Shown: in pieces, positions 13,352 through 26,294 of the stretch
Layout: the number at the start of each line of letters is the position of its first letter
Position numbering within the stretch: position 1 is the first letter of the stretch
From: Solenopsis invicta
Taxonomy: Eukaryota > Arthropoda > Insecta > Hymenoptera > Formicidae
Direction: 5' to 3'
Assembly: GCF_016802725.1 (NCBI RefSeq)
Contig: NC_052669.1
Coordinates: 5,447,501 to 5,511,500, forward strand
Length of the DNA stretch: 64,000 nt
Program-made: the position numbers and the translations under genes
The notes under the pieces: generated by a model
What the model was told of the DNA's origin: nothing
The model's input: only the letters and a program-made list of their open reading frames with translations
Databases searched by the model: none

Positions 13352-13976
13352 TGCGCACATACGTGGTAGACACAGACTCTTTACGATCCCATAGATCGCA
13401 CAAAAATTCCGATCGGACGAACGAATACATTCTGCAATTCTTATCGTGCGATTCCTCGTCCTTCCGGGAATGCGAAAATTGACTTTCCTGAGAATTATGT
13501 GCGAGACCTAGCACCGGACGACGTACACATCCGCGCTGTACACAGAGATGTACTTCCGCATATACGTACGCGGAATCGGATCCGAACGAGATTCCGCACT
13601 AGGAATGCAACGCACAAAGGTCGAGAATTTCAGGGCACGCCGTGTGCGGCGCAATATTTTTCGCGAATAATCCCGGGATAATGGAATTTCCTGTAATTTT
13701 CAAGCGATATATATTTCGTTACAAGTATCGTTGCGCCGTTTGCCATCGCGTCGTGCTGAATCAATCAGTAATCGCCAACGAAACTCGCGAGTTATTTTTT
13801 CAATGCTCTTAAGATATTGTTCGAAAAAAAATTTCTTCTTTCAGCTTAGCACTTTTAATCTTTGAATGGATACGCAATATATGGATTATACTCTCCGTTT
13901 CACGGTATGATGTAGCAAAGCGGAAAAGAAAACAATTGAAAAATTCGTCATCGAGATACGCCACGAATGCACCTCG

Positions 13977-14425
13977 ATGCCGTTCGGCGTCGCGCAAAAT
14001 TTGTATAGCGCAATTAAAGTGTATCCCAAATTTTCCGCGAGGTTGAGAAAGGCCGCGAGATCGAGGTTATCGCGTTACGGAGTTTCCGAAGGCGCGTACA
14101 TTTACCAAGACGGCTTCTCTATTACTCGGGAATCCGATAGCGCCTCTCGTGGCACTCCGAAGTTCCGTTCACCCTTCTTAGAAAGGGCCGTAAATATTCA
14201 CACGGGGTTGGGGATGCATAAAACGTACCTGTTCCCCGGGCTAATCATCGCACGATACGAGGAGGGAGAAAGACAGACAGAGAGAGGGGGGAGGCGGAAA
14301 CGAGCGACAGAGAAAGCCGATCGACAGGCAGCTAAGGATTGTTTATTCCTACGTATGCGCGGCGAATGTACGTGGATGCAACCCCATTTGCGACGTGACA
14401 TTAACAGCTTCTCGTTAAGTCCCAG
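13977..14425 (+). other. longest open frame in the window, unidentified
   Basis: A 150-codon frame opens with ATG at 13977 and stays open up to a donor-like cccag/gtagga at 14421-14431, where the in-frame TAG lies inside the donor. The protein is Arg- and Ser-rich with no signal peptide, domain or repeat that I can recognise. The minus strand is also open over 14198-14401. It sits in a CpG-rich island where stop codons are scarce, so chance is the likelier explanation. Confidence 0.15.
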
Positions 14426-14839
14426 GTAGGATCGAACACAATTTCTCTCCTCCCAGAAAAGCCGGAAGAACGACGCTCTGCGAGCTGAACGTTCTCGACC
14501 AAAAGTCGAAAGAAGTTAGCATTTAATAGTCTTGCTACGTAATGTTTTGTATTTACAAAAAATATGTATTAGTTTATCTGTTATCATTTGGTTATACAAG
14601 TACAGTTTTTATTTAATTTATAAAATAAAAAAAAGGAACATGAGGATATTGATGAAAAAAAAATATTGGAACAGGTATGTAGTTATCGGGTGATTAGTCA
14701 CGAATTTAATACTTGAAATATTGCTATGTTGGTCGTACCTTTTAGTCTATTGAGTCTATCATTTATTTACGGGCGAATTTAATATTTCAAATAAAAAAGA
14801 ATATGACATATATGGAAAAAGATATGAGAGAAAAAAATA

Positions 14840-14866
14840 TGTACGTACGTACGTATGTATGTATGA
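14840..14866. repeat. (GTAC)n/(GTAT)n tract
   Basis: Alternating GTAC and GTAT tetranucleotide units form a short compound microsatellite in AT-rich DNA. Confidence 0.85.
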
Positions 14867-16824
14867 ATGTTGCATGACAAATTTGATATGTGAAATAACT
14901 GTGTTCGATTGCATTTCCATTCCATTGAATCTTGTCCATTTATAGATATATGAAATATTAATGTAATATTTCAAATAATAAAATTTAACGTTTCGTAAAA
15001 GAATATAATGAAAATATGTATTTGTCAAGTGATTAACTTGCTCACCATCAGTTTACTAAATTAACTGTGTTGATTTTTTTATTCAGAAAATATCTTAATG
15101 GTATTATATGTGTGCATTTATACCTAATTTATTAAACAGCAGTTCGATTGATTTTGAGGAACATATTCTTAGGAATTTTTGAAATATTTACGCCGACTAC
15201 ATATTCACACTGTACTTTAACATTAAACAAGATCGACCAATCAATATTTAATTTCTAATTTTTTATTGTATTTTTTTTTTAATTTATTACTCGCTAAAAG
15301 TGTGTAATTTGAAAAAAGAAATTATCAATTTTAAATATGATATAGCATATGTAATGATAGTAAATGATTAATATGAAGATGTCAGAATCGTAAACTAGCA
15401 GTAAAATATATTAAAGTTTGATTTTTTAAATGCCAGGATAATGCAACTTTAACTAATCTGTTTTTTATTGATAACTTTTTTTATGGGTGCACACACTGCC
15501 GTGCGCGTGCTTCGCTCCCTGTGGATTTTTATCCGTCGAAGACGGTAGTTAAAATTGAGGCGAGAGAAAAAGGTGAGCTCACGGGGAACACATTTAACAG
15601 AAGGCTCGTTAGCGCGTTAATTGCTCTCTTCGTTTCTACGAGGGCGGTCGTAGAATCCAAGAGAGGCGATGATAGGGCGTCTCGACTCAATTAAGAAATG
15701 TATTGAGAAACAAATGATTTTTGCGCTGTGATATCCCAGGCGTACGTTCTGTCGATATAAAATACTCTGCGGAATATCAGACAACCGATCGACGTTTATC
15801 TCGGGATGTGACGTCGCTTTGAGTGTATGCGCGGAGATTATCCGTGACGTGCGGGATAATGGGATGAATCGACAGAGGAGATCGACGGATAAAGCGAGCA
15901 ATTTATCACGACATCGCGCGACATACAATACTTCGTTATGTAATTAAGGTGACTGATTAAAACGCAGGAACGCGCAATCGTACGATAAGTCAGTTTCTTA
16001 TCGCGAATACTATCCATATATGCAAATAACGAGTAATTAATTTTTACCGAAGAAATTAACAAAGCGTACCGGGCATGCGGACGTATAATATTATTTCGCG
16101 ATCAGATAAGAGGACGGAATGGATGGTGGATGCGATTAAATATATAATTTGAAATTTTGTCCGTTGTGAGATTGCGTTCTTAGATACTCTTATTAGACAT
16201 GCGAGAATAAATATGCGAGCGTGGAAGTAAACGAAACGTTATGGTAAACTCTATGAACCTTAATGTAAATAATTGCTAAGGTGCAAGTCGTGACCGCGCG
16301 TTACGCGAGAGAGTGTCTGGAGAATATTTAAAGCTAATGCATTCTCGTGGCGTTGTACAGCAAAGTAAATGCACACAGTATTTTGCGAAAGTATCACTGT
16401 ACCGGGAGATAAGTATCAACGAACGAAACACCAAAGCGGATCCGTGGAATGATCAGTGACGAAGCACGTAAACGGAGCGACAAACGTCGCGTCCCGCGTT
16501 TTTTTTTTTTTTTATTTGCCGGAAATTCTTCCTGCGTACGAAACGCGACCTTCGGTCATACATTCTGTGTGCACGGGTCATTAATTTTATTCGAATGCAA
16601 TTCGGGTCGGGTAAACCAAGGTCTATTGGCGAGCACCTTATAAATCGTGTAGTGCCGGTCGGGTGTCGCGAAAAATCGAGCAAGTGCGGCTCGTTTTATC
16701 CGATTCGTGGAACGAAAAGTGATTTTGGTTAGCTATCGGACTCGGGCCGCCGTAAATTCGCGGTGGTAGAGACAGCTCATTGATTTTCCGCCGTTGTTCT
16801 TAATTCCATCGTTTCTCGCATCGC

Positions 16825-16915
16825 TGGCGGTTACGGTGGCGGTGTCGGTGGTAGAGATGGTGGCGGTGGTGCTAGCGGCGATGCCAGCCGTGTGGCGCGG
16901 TGGTGTGGTGTGGTA
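16825..16915. repeat. imperfect GGTGGC-type repeat
   Basis: A run of GGT, GGC and GTG units with interruptions lies within a CpG-rich region. It could be low-complexity 5' UTR or promoter DNA. No clear transcription unit was seen around it. Confidence 0.7.
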
Positions 16916-18797
16916 AACGGAAGTGCCGATTGCGAATTGCGCCGTTCGGAGAAAACAGCTCGTAATGAAGGTTGGCGGTGCTAGTCGGGTAATAATTCTC
17001 CTTCAAGTGGGTCATCGGATAATCGATATTTTCGTCCCGACTGCGCTACTGAGGTCAAGTAGTTTTCGACCTTTGATACGTCGATCGTTATTCGTACAGG
17101 AATTCGCGCAATTGTGGATAAACGAAGCCGTATTATCGAAGCTCCGATTCGTCCGTCCACTTCTCTCTAATCCTTTTAATATCTAGGTTTCGTTGGTTAA
17201 GAGGAAAAATCCCTATTTTTTTTTTTCGTGAATTCTTTTTACGCAGTTATAACGTGTGGGAGTCTTTGAAATTAGTTTGGGAACTAGGATTAATCTTGAA
17301 ATAGAAACTTAATCAACTTCATGGACCTCACATTAAAAGTGTAAATGTTGTAATTTCAGAGAATCTCGAAATTTTCTGAGATAATTAATCGTTTTCTACG
17401 TTTCAAAAGTATAATTTGTAATGCAATTATTGGGAAGCATCTAGATTTCTACTTTTGATAGATGATATTGCTCACTTAAGAATTGTCGTTTCATCGCGAT
17501 ATGAGTAGCACGCACATATCGAGGATATTCCGAATAAACGTATTCTTTTTGCGCATGCAGCTATTTCGCCACCGTTACGACTTATCCGTCTCGTTCCCTT
17601 GTGCTTCTTTCTTTCCTCTCTGAATTCTATCGTTATTTACGTCTCCGTTTCCTCTCGTGCCGACGTAGCCTTCTCGGCTCGACGTTCCCGAAGTTCCCTA
17701 AAGGAATATCTTTCTTGTCTGTTTTTACGCGCGTCGAGCCGCGAGGCAGTGAACACCTACGGGACGGAAGATCCTGCGTCCTGGAAGGTCCTCGGGGATG
17801 GCGGCGGCGCCGAGAACCGCCCCAGAGAAATATGGTCAGGGTATCATAAAAAGAAGATAAAGGAAGTAAAGTATGTGTGGTCGCGACGCACACCCGATCG
17901 CCATTTGGCGTGTGTTGTTATCGATAAATTTAATATTTTCGCAAACATGTAATTGACTTTTAACCTTATTCTTCCTAATCTCATTGTCTCGTATTATTAA
18001 AAAAATTGAAATCTGCCATTATTATCCAGATTAAACTTTGCTGTTTTCATCGTTTTTAGCTCTCTTTATTTTGATTCCGTAAAAGTAGCTAAATGCAATA
18101 GGAGATGGCTGTGCGGAAAAACAGGGAACAATGTTTATTACTTGTGTTATTTTATGTGTTATTACGAATCTCGAACACGAGAGAGACGGAGAGGAGGGAG
18201 AGGAAAAGGGGCAGAAAGCAAGAGATACATTTCTCATTATTCGAGGTAATCGATCCCAGTTTCCCTGAGATGTTCCCTTTATACCTTGATTGCTACCTAA
18301 ATTGAACAAATTGTTGCTTTCATGAAATTCACGTGTAAAACGACACATTCTCTGTGCGTCGATTAAACTGTGATAGTGTCCGTTATCATTTTCCCCTTTT
18401 AATTGGAAAGTTCATTAGGGAATGCCTGTGTATGTCGGTCGCTCTCTCGTCGACCACGTCGTGTAGTGTTTTTGGTCGTGCTACGATGATACATGGATAC
18501 AGCTTGCCGACGTATGTGCGTGCATCGATGCGCGCACGCGAGAGTACTCACATATACCGTAGTCCGCCACGCGATCATTCGATACGATACGATCGATCAC
18601 GGCTATCGCTGCTAGCTGCAGTATCCAACGCGTATTGTGAGCGTGGAATTGACGAATGGACCGCCGGCGCAGCCTGGTTTTCGACGAGTAATTAACGACA
18701 TTATTTCGGCGCGGCTCTGGTGGATACATTTGTATTCAAATTTACTTAGGGATGCAACTTGGACAGGCAGATATAGCGCCGACTGGGGAAAAAATGT

Positions 18798-18805
18798 TGA
18801 CGTCA
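18798..18805. promoter_or_regulatory. palindromic CRE (TGACGTCA)
   Basis: This second full CRE consensus lies at the edge of a CpG-rich stretch and just before the TA microsatellite at 18884. It is a single motif with no supporting promoter elements. Confidence 0.2.
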
Positions 18806-18880
18806 ATGACGGTCTCGCGCAATAAATTTTGTACAATATTTTAGAATTCTAAAAAAATGCAAAGTTTATAGGTATATGTG

Positions 18881-18883
<3 letters not shown>

Positions 18884-18936
<53 letters not shown>

Positions 18937-18970
18937 GTGTATATATGTATATATGTATATATGTATATAT
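18884..18970. repeat. (TA)n microsatellite with TATATG variants
   Basis: A pure TA repeat of about 45 bases is followed by about 40 bases of atatatgt-type units. Confidence 0.97.
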
Positions 18971-19425
18971 TTGCGTCGATTATTTTGAAAAAAATAAATC
19001 CGGTTTTCCAGCTATTTGAATTGCAATCGGATGTAAATTGATGCGATATATTGATTTTAGTAAAATTTTAGAAAAATTTATTTCCCCGAAGCGAACACCA
19101 AAACCTTTTATTGTCATCAATCCCAATTTATCTTCCTGCGTGAATTGTATATTGAAATTCTTCTCTCACTTTACACTTGAACGTTCTCATACATAATTAT
19201 GATGAGATACATTTTCAAAAGTAATTTCCAAGTCGTTTTTTTCTCGATTTACTGTACTTCGAAACTGTAAATGTGTTCGCAAAACTACCAATGTACGAAA
19301 CTAGTTTTTGCGAGAAGTCAGTTTTTTTTCCTTGGTTTTTTTTATTTGTCGAATATTTTGAAATTGATCGTGTATCGATCTTGAGTTGCCGGAATTTTTC
19401 GAGAAAACGGAATGGTGATTTTTTT

Positions 19426-19441
19426 GGAGGGGGGGGAGGGG
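19426..19441. repeat. G-rich tract
   Basis: GGAGGGGGGGGAGGGG, a short run of Gs with two A interruptions. Confidence 0.85.
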
Positions 19442-20787
19442 AGTAAATTGGATCGCGATGAAATCGCGCCGGGTTTCTGCTGAAATGCGCACAGCGCGAT
19501 GCGTCTACATCGTGAGTCGACTTCCGTGCGAAGCTGGAAGCGATTCGACTTTTTCCGAAGATCGACGCCGCGAACGGTCAACGATTTAGGAGATCGCATC
19601 CAACGGGAACATCTAGCGGCAAAGAATTTTACGGCTGAGGATTCTAATGGAATCGCGCGTTAATTGCGGGCTCGTTTTAAAGCCGTCGGCAGCAATTAAG
19701 GGGGGTACGAATTAATTAATGCTTCTTTGTTCTCCTCTTTTTTTCCCGGTAATACCGACAAACGTGCTCGAGCGCAAAACCCAACGTGCGTATCCACCCT
19801 TTCTCCCGTCTCCTCCACCTCGTCCATCCTTTATTTTTCTTCTTTCTTCCACGATGTTCTTTTCTCTCTTTACTTCAATGGCTGGCGTCTTACAATCCTT
19901 TCTCGGTATCCCGGGACGTGGTGGTTCTGTAAAAAGTAACGGATGAGTTATTTCATATCTTTGATCAGCGTCTGTACAAGTATTTGCTTGTGCGTGTTAT
20001 CGTTCAATGATGCAGTTTGTAAGATGGACACGAGAAAAGAACACCTAGCGTCTCTCGGAGAGGAGGGAGGGAGGAGGGGTTGCATTACCAGATTGTCGGT
20101 CGGGTAAGAATCGAGAGGGAGTCAGATCTGTTATACAGCATCGGGCCGATTCGTCCTTCTTCTTCATTTTCCATTCTCTCCCCGTTCGTCGTCTTCTTTT
20201 TTCTATCGCAAGCATTCCCTTTGTCCTCGTCCACTTCCACTACTCGTTTTCCGACATAGAACGTCGTTTCGAAACGAACGGCATGGCTTTCTTTCTTTCT
20301 CTACTCCGTAGACCTGCGACAAGTCCTCTTCTCGAGAAAGTCGGCGAGCGTACGAGTCGGGAGAAGAATGCTTTGGAAATCAGTTTTGCCGGGCAATTCA
20401 TCGAGGAGAGAAAGCAATGCCGGGTTATCGATGAGAACGCGCAACGATTCGATTTCACGGAAAGGTCTCTCGACGTGCGCTGTAAATTATACGTACATTA
20501 ATTTTATAAAATTTAATAATGTATAAGCTTTTAATCTTCAATATAATTTAATTCTTTCACGTAATGGAATTTATATGACTGAATGTTATATTTGTTTAAG
20601 CGTTTTAACGTATAGTTGATAATTTTTTTTTGTAGATTAAAAAAGAGAGAACAAGTTATCTGTCATATGAATTAATAGTCGCAAAAGTATAAATATAATT
20701 TTAGCGACAAATTATTAAAATATTTTATTGAATAATATTGTTACGAATATATGGGAATCAATTTTATAATCTAGGGAATTGTGTGTC

Positions 20788-20788
<1 letters not shown>

Positions 20789-20836
<48 letters not shown>
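20789..20836. repeat. (GA)n microsatellite
   Basis: About 48 bases of GA repeat with one interruption. Confidence 0.97.
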
Positions 20837-20841
<5 letters not shown>

Positions 20842-21525
20842 GTGAACGAGACTAGAAAAATTCTGATAGTTCTCGATATGGCTTACTTTCACGTTGCACA
20901 TTTTCGAAGCGTCGACTCATCGACTTTTTCTAAAATAAGTTTACTTTTCGAAGTTGCCTCTGTCTTCCAGTGACACTCGATAAATCGCCGAAGTTCCGCG
21001 CGTGACAGGTAGAACGCTTCAAGCGGTTTGTGCGGAATCTAGATTTATAAATCGACTCCGCTCCGAAGTGTTTCACTGCAGTATTCAACTCTGGCAGGGC
21101 ATCGCTCGTCTATGGTGTCTGCGCAAGTATTTAAATAGAATGCGTTCTGAAACCTTCCGCTATCTGTTGAAGAACGCTTCTACGACGTGATGTACGACAT
21201 TGAATGTTTCAAAGGAGGTGAAATTGGATCATTTATTCAACACCCATCTCAAACGTATCGGTAAGGCAGATGGAGTAGTGAAAAAATGATAAGCAAATAC
21301 GTATGTAAATTCATCCTCGTATACATTACCCATATAACTCGTATATAAATCAATACTTTATAAGCGGAGTGTAAATTTACTCCTATAGTATCTTGCAACA
21401 ATCTTATTGCAAATATATATCTTACTTAATGCCCTTTCGAACGACCTAGATTTTTGTTTTGTAATACACGGGATGTGACACTTTCAGTTATCTATTGTTC
21501 ATTACAGCCGCTAAAATCCAGATTA

Positions 21526-21766
21526 TATGAGAAAGACAATTTTGTTGAAATGTATAAAAATTTAACTAGATTTGTCTGAAAATAATTTTATTAAATCGTC
21601 AAAATAACTATGTAGGGCATTCAATTCTGATGATAACACTGCAAAAACTTTTGACATTTCTAGCAAATACAATCTGAGTGCCCTACATAATTATTTTGAT
21701 CTGAACAAAGTTATTTTTGTCCATGTGTCTAAATTTTTAAAAACTTTAAAATCATTCTTTTTATGT
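21526..21766. mobile_element. palindromic MITE-like element, short form
   Basis: The left half reads aaaaatttaactagatttg, ctgaaaataattttatta, then a block ending atgtagggcattc. The reverse complement of the right half follows the same order (aaaaatttagacacatgg, aaaataactttgttcaga, atgtagggcactc). The arms are about 95 bases and imperfect. The core matches the elements at 4357-4626, 11688-11933 and 23979-24453. It has no coding capacity. Confidence 0.7.
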
Positions 21767-23516
21767 AAAGGAGAGGGTGTGTGTTTATACATCGAAATTA
21801 TTTAGTTACGATTTACAATAAATTACAATTGAATTATACTATATAGCAATTCAACGAGACTTTTATCTATTATCTGCTTGTTATCCAATGTTTATACCGG
21901 CCGGGCCTGATCTTTTAATTACCACGCAAATACGTAGAATCTGCTGTTATGTTAGTCGTGCACGTTCATTATTATGACGAGTCATCGTGTTAAGGGTTGC
22001 TCGGATCGTACCACGCCTTAGGGTACTATTACATCAGTCGTATGACATGGTTGCCCGACAAGTCAATTGCTCTACGTGGCAAGGAAATTGACTAATTCGA
22101 CAGTATGATTAATATGTTTGACAATTATGTCGTGCAAGAAGTATAATATCAACCGTGATAAATTTATTCGAGTGCAAATTTTGTTAATTTATAAATTTAA
22201 TAGTCAAATTTAAATATAATCATTTCTCCATTTAATAATTGCACCCGGACTCTTTAAATTAAATAAAAATACATTTTGTTTATACGAAAATAGATAAATT
22301 TAGGTCTTTAATTTCTTGCATGATGCGCTTACTTCACGTCGAGATCGTAGGAAACGAATGAAGGATAATCAACGTATTTGATTGCTTCTGTTATTAAAAA
22401 AAAAAACAGAAACAAGTACAAGAGTATCGTCGATCTCGATTTCTTTCCTTCCGTCCATGAAATGATCGTTTATAGCAAGCACTATATTTCCTACCGACGC
22501 GTTTCTTCCGGTTATTTTCTCCGTTTTTCAGCCGAGCATAGACTGCGTGTGTTATTGCTACAAGAAACATTTGGTTTCAAGTGGCGAAACGAAAGTATGC
22601 TTTCGAATGTTAAAAAAGAAAAGGAGCGAGAAATAACCGGGAAACATGCTCCTCTCTCGGTTACCGCGCGCACAAAACTCTCCTTTCGGAATCAAAAAGA
22701 AAAAAAAAACAGAAAAAGGGAAAAGAGAAAAATATCTCGCGAATTACGGTAAACAAGCGTCGACTTTGCGTAACGATGTCAGTTGCAAACAGGATGCTCT
22801 TATGAATAGCGTCGCGTCCGTTTCAAAATACACATGCGTTTACTTAGGTTTTACGTCATGCGTCATGGCAAAAATTACACGCAAGTTATTATGGCAGAGA
22901 GCATCAAAGCGCGCCTCTGCCGCTCCTCCTCTCCCATCAATATTTATTTACTCGCGGGTGACGTAAAAGGGTGCACGATGATCGCGATAACAAGTTACGT
23001 TTGCACGGACTTGAACGCTTTAAACGCCGACGAGACCGCTGATGTTCTTGCCCGAGCCGCTCGCTCTCTCTATCGTGGCACGCGCCGCTTTAAAGCTTTT
23101 AAACCTCGGAATCACGACGGCGGAAAAGCTTATGAAATTTAATGCAATTGCGTGGAACGCGCAGCGCACACCGGGCGGACGCGGTGGCCGGTTTCGGAAA
23201 AGCGAATACGCTTTTCGGACATACGCGAGAACGTTTGTAGAAATATCGATTCGACATAACGGTTTCCACGTCGATTCCTTCCGATTTGCCTCGTCACGTT
23301 ACATTCTATTCGCTCTTCCGAAAAATCGCCTCACCGGAAGTAACCCAATGTGAGAGAACCGATATTTCCCTCACCGGCCACTTTTTTTTTGCGGCAGTTC
23401 TTTCCGGGCGTCGATGCGCCCATCAAAGTCCACGAGGGGGCAAAATTTTCGCGAGGCAAATCGGGGAAAAAGAGAGCCCGATGCACAACCATTCGCGTAC
23501 GACTTCGATAGAGCAC

Positions 23517-23530
23517 CGCGCGCGCGCGCG
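23517..23530. repeat. (CG)n tract
   Basis: Seven CG dinucleotides in a row within a CpG-rich island. Confidence 0.9.
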
Positions 23531-23978
23531 CCCGATGTCCCTCGTTCCGGTAAAAGCTCTTCACGTCTCGATTCTTTCGCGTATCATCGCTTTCCGATAC
23601 TCACCATCAAATTCTATCGTATTCCGCACGTATTTATATACACATTTCAAGAGTGAACGGTAACGACGTGGCGACAACGAAACTCCGGTTCGTCCAATGT
23701 AACCCGGACATTTTACATTTGTAAACTCTAAAGATATCGCAGCTCCACCCTACCAAAGAGCAACACGTTTCTCCTGCAGTTTCGGATTCTTTTCAGATTT
23801 ATCGTTCTTACTTTAACTTGTTACGAGTGAGCCAATTAAATATCTTTATAACATAAATACAAATTATCATCGACAATCGAATTAATACCAGTCGTGCTCG
23901 ATTGCAAAGAACAGTATTCCTTATTAATTCAGTTTAATTTAAACGATTATGCTTTGATATCAGTTATAATATACGTTT

Positions 23979-24453
23979 ATCACAAGTCAGAGTAATAGAG
24001 AAGCTGACACATTACATAATCTATCTTTAAACTGTTGTAAAAGTAGTGAATGATAAAGATTGGTCTTGTAAAGTGTCACTAGTCAGTTCACATAACGAGC
24101 AAGCATGGAAAAATAATGCTAGAGTATCTTGAAATTTTGCTTGATAGAAATCTGGAAATAACTTTGTTAGTCTATCAAAATATTTATTTCCAAACATGAG
24201 CAATGTTGCCAAAAATTTTGGTATTCTAGCAATCAGCTTAAGCGTTCTACATGATTAGTTTGATAGTCCAACAGAGTTATCTACATCAAGCTTAATTTTT
24301 AGATACTGTCGCAACATTATTTTTCCGTGCTTGCTCGTTATGTGAACTGACAAGGGACACTTTACAAGACCAGTCTTTATCATTCACTACTTTTACAACA
24401 GTTTAAAGATAGATTATGTAATGTGTCAGCTTGTCTATTACTCCAACTTGTGG
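23979..24453. mobile_element. palindromic MITE-like element, long arms
   Basis: The outer arms are near-perfect inverted repeats of about 130-140 bases. The left arm starts cacaagtcagagtaatagag; the right arm, reverse-complemented, starts cacaagttggagtaatagac and then follows the left through the run ending agcaagcayggaaaaataatg. Differences are few, so this insertion or its amplification is fairly recent. The inner part is a second, more diverged palindrome that includes agtatct and ctggaaataactttgtt. That core is shared with elements at 4.4, 11.7 and 21.5 kb. There is no transposase, so it would be non-autonomous. The transposon superfamily is not determined. Confidence 0.75.
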
Positions 24454-26294
24454 TAAAAATATACAAAGAGAATTAAAATAATTGTTTAAATTAAACTGAA
24501 CGAATAAGTAATGCTCAAGCATCAAGAACCTCGTAACATGTGAGCGTGTGCTCTCGATAGATCAATGCGACGACGGTGCATCGAGATGGACCTTGAGATT
24601 GCAGTTTATGTTATGCCAAGGGTGCCGTGCGCGCGGGGTTCCTACGTTGCGACATTGCGCGAAGTCACGAATAGTATAATTGAAAATCAATATTTGCGCT
24701 TGGTTTTAACCCTTGCCCCCTTCCCTTTCCCACCCCTCTCTTCGTTCAGACCATTTCCCCTTCTGGTTTATTCCCGCTCCAACGATTTACGATGCTTGTT
24801 CTAAATCTTTCGGCTTGTATACGAACGATTATGGTTATATCGTCAAAGCGGTTTATAGGCTCGTGGTAATCACGATCGAATTAGCGATTCGTTTTTTACC
24901 ACAGCGCACGATCACGATTTTTCTTTATGCCCGTCGTGATCCCTCGCGTTGACTCGAAAGCACGTTGGGTACCACGGGTAAGGCGCATAATAGTCATTTC
25001 TTACATCATTGCGTATTAACTGTAGAGCAATTTCGCGCATTGCTGGTTGGTAATCTCGTGTCTTCTGAAGCAAGTCGTGCTTGTATTAAAAAAGAAAATC
25101 AACTGCATGGTGTTCGAATTTTAATTAAATAGACGGCTACGTCGCCCCGGGGTCTCCAACTATTTTCAAACGAGTACTTACGTTCATTTACCCGCTGGGG
25201 ATTCATTAACGTACCAATGCCAACCCAACTTGTTATTTACCGCGTTGAAATTACGAAATGATATCTCGACCGTAGTTATTTTTACAATGGGCGTTCCAAG
25301 TTTTTTTTTTTGAAAACAGATCCGCATTGACTCACAGATAAGCGATTTACATTTTTTGTATTTTGTATTGCCAGCGAGAGCCAATTGTGCTTTGCAGTTC
25401 ATGAAACGGGATATTAATTAACGTCAGTTATATATAGCAGTGCGATAACAGTGAACTGAAATAGTAGCGTAGGACTGTGCGTATTTTTTAGGCATTTCAT
25501 TTATTCGTATTATACATGTAACATGGCCCTTTGTTTATTTAGTTTCAACGACAGTAAAATACAATTAAAGTTAATTATAACTGATATCAAAGCAAAAAAT
25601 ATAAAATTGATAGTATGTTGCCTCTCTTTCTCTCTCTCTCTTTCTTTCACATAAAAATATTAAATTCAAAACTATATCACTTTATGGTAAAAGGATTATA
25701 TCTATTTAGCAATTAGAATATACAGTAAAATTTCATACACTGCAATTAAAAGTTAAATTAAAAGTAATCAGAAATTAAAAATAATAAGCTTGATATATGC
25801 AGATGCAATTAAGGTAAAGAAATGGCCAACGAGCATATTAAAGGATAAAAAATAATTATACTCTTATTTTTGCTACGTTTGAAAACTGAAAAATAAATTA
25901 ATTGACATATACACGTTTCGGATTTATGTATCCTTTTTCAACATATAATAAATAACATCGAAAATATTAGTCAAAGTAAAATCATAGAATAAAATATAAT
26001 TCAGGATCGCGAAGCGAATATTGAAAATATTAATACTAAGACATGATAAAAATCTGAAAAATGTGAATAAAGAAGGAAGAAAACGATTATTGGAAGAAGC
26101 CATAACGAAGGTTAGATAATATTATCTATTATACAAAATATATATTGAACGTGATAAAATTGGACGCAGTCGTATAATTTTTAATATATATCCGATGAAT
26201 AAGAAATAATGAATAATTTATTCCTTATTGGGAAGTAAGAATACATATGTCTATGATATAATCCAAATGCATTACAAAAACCAAAATGTTGTCC

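Larger units (their letters stand above)
13001..17200. other. mostly CpG-rich non-coding stretch
   Basis: It contains the AC microsatellite (13286-13351), the 150-codon frame at 13977-14425, an AT-rich gap at 14520-15480, then CpG-rich DNA to 17200 with the GGT/GGC repeat at 16825-16915. Frames at 15617-15928 (minus) and 16923-17186 (plus) match nothing I know. Confidence 0.5.
17201..22360. other. non-coding stretch with microsatellites and one MITE-like element
   Basis: CpG-rich patches at 17560-17850, 18350-18800 and 19380-20470 alternate with AT-rich DNA. TA and GA microsatellites lie at 18884 and 20789, and a palindromic element at 21526-21766. The 117-codon frame at 17599-17952 and the 113-codon frame at 18354-18695 overlap minus-strand frames and show no domain. 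Confidence 0.55.
22361..26294. other. CpG-rich island then AT-rich DNA with the long palindromic element
   Basis: 22360-23720 is CpG-rich with four overlapping plus-strand frames of 102-125 codons in different phases. Overlap in several phases points to stop-poor composition, not to a gene. The rest holds the element at 23979-24453 and AT-rich sequence. A small GC patch at 24560-25200 has two frames of 79 codons without recognisable features. Confidence 0.55.

Noticed and set aside
13212..13514. Long frames across the AC repeat on both strands.
   Set aside because: They encode only the dinucleotide repeat (Cys-Val or Thr-His runs) plus flanking sequence.
22378..23663. Series of plus-strand frames of 102-125 codons.
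   Set aside because: They overlap one another in different phases within a CpG-rich island and share no domain, so scarcity of stops explains them.
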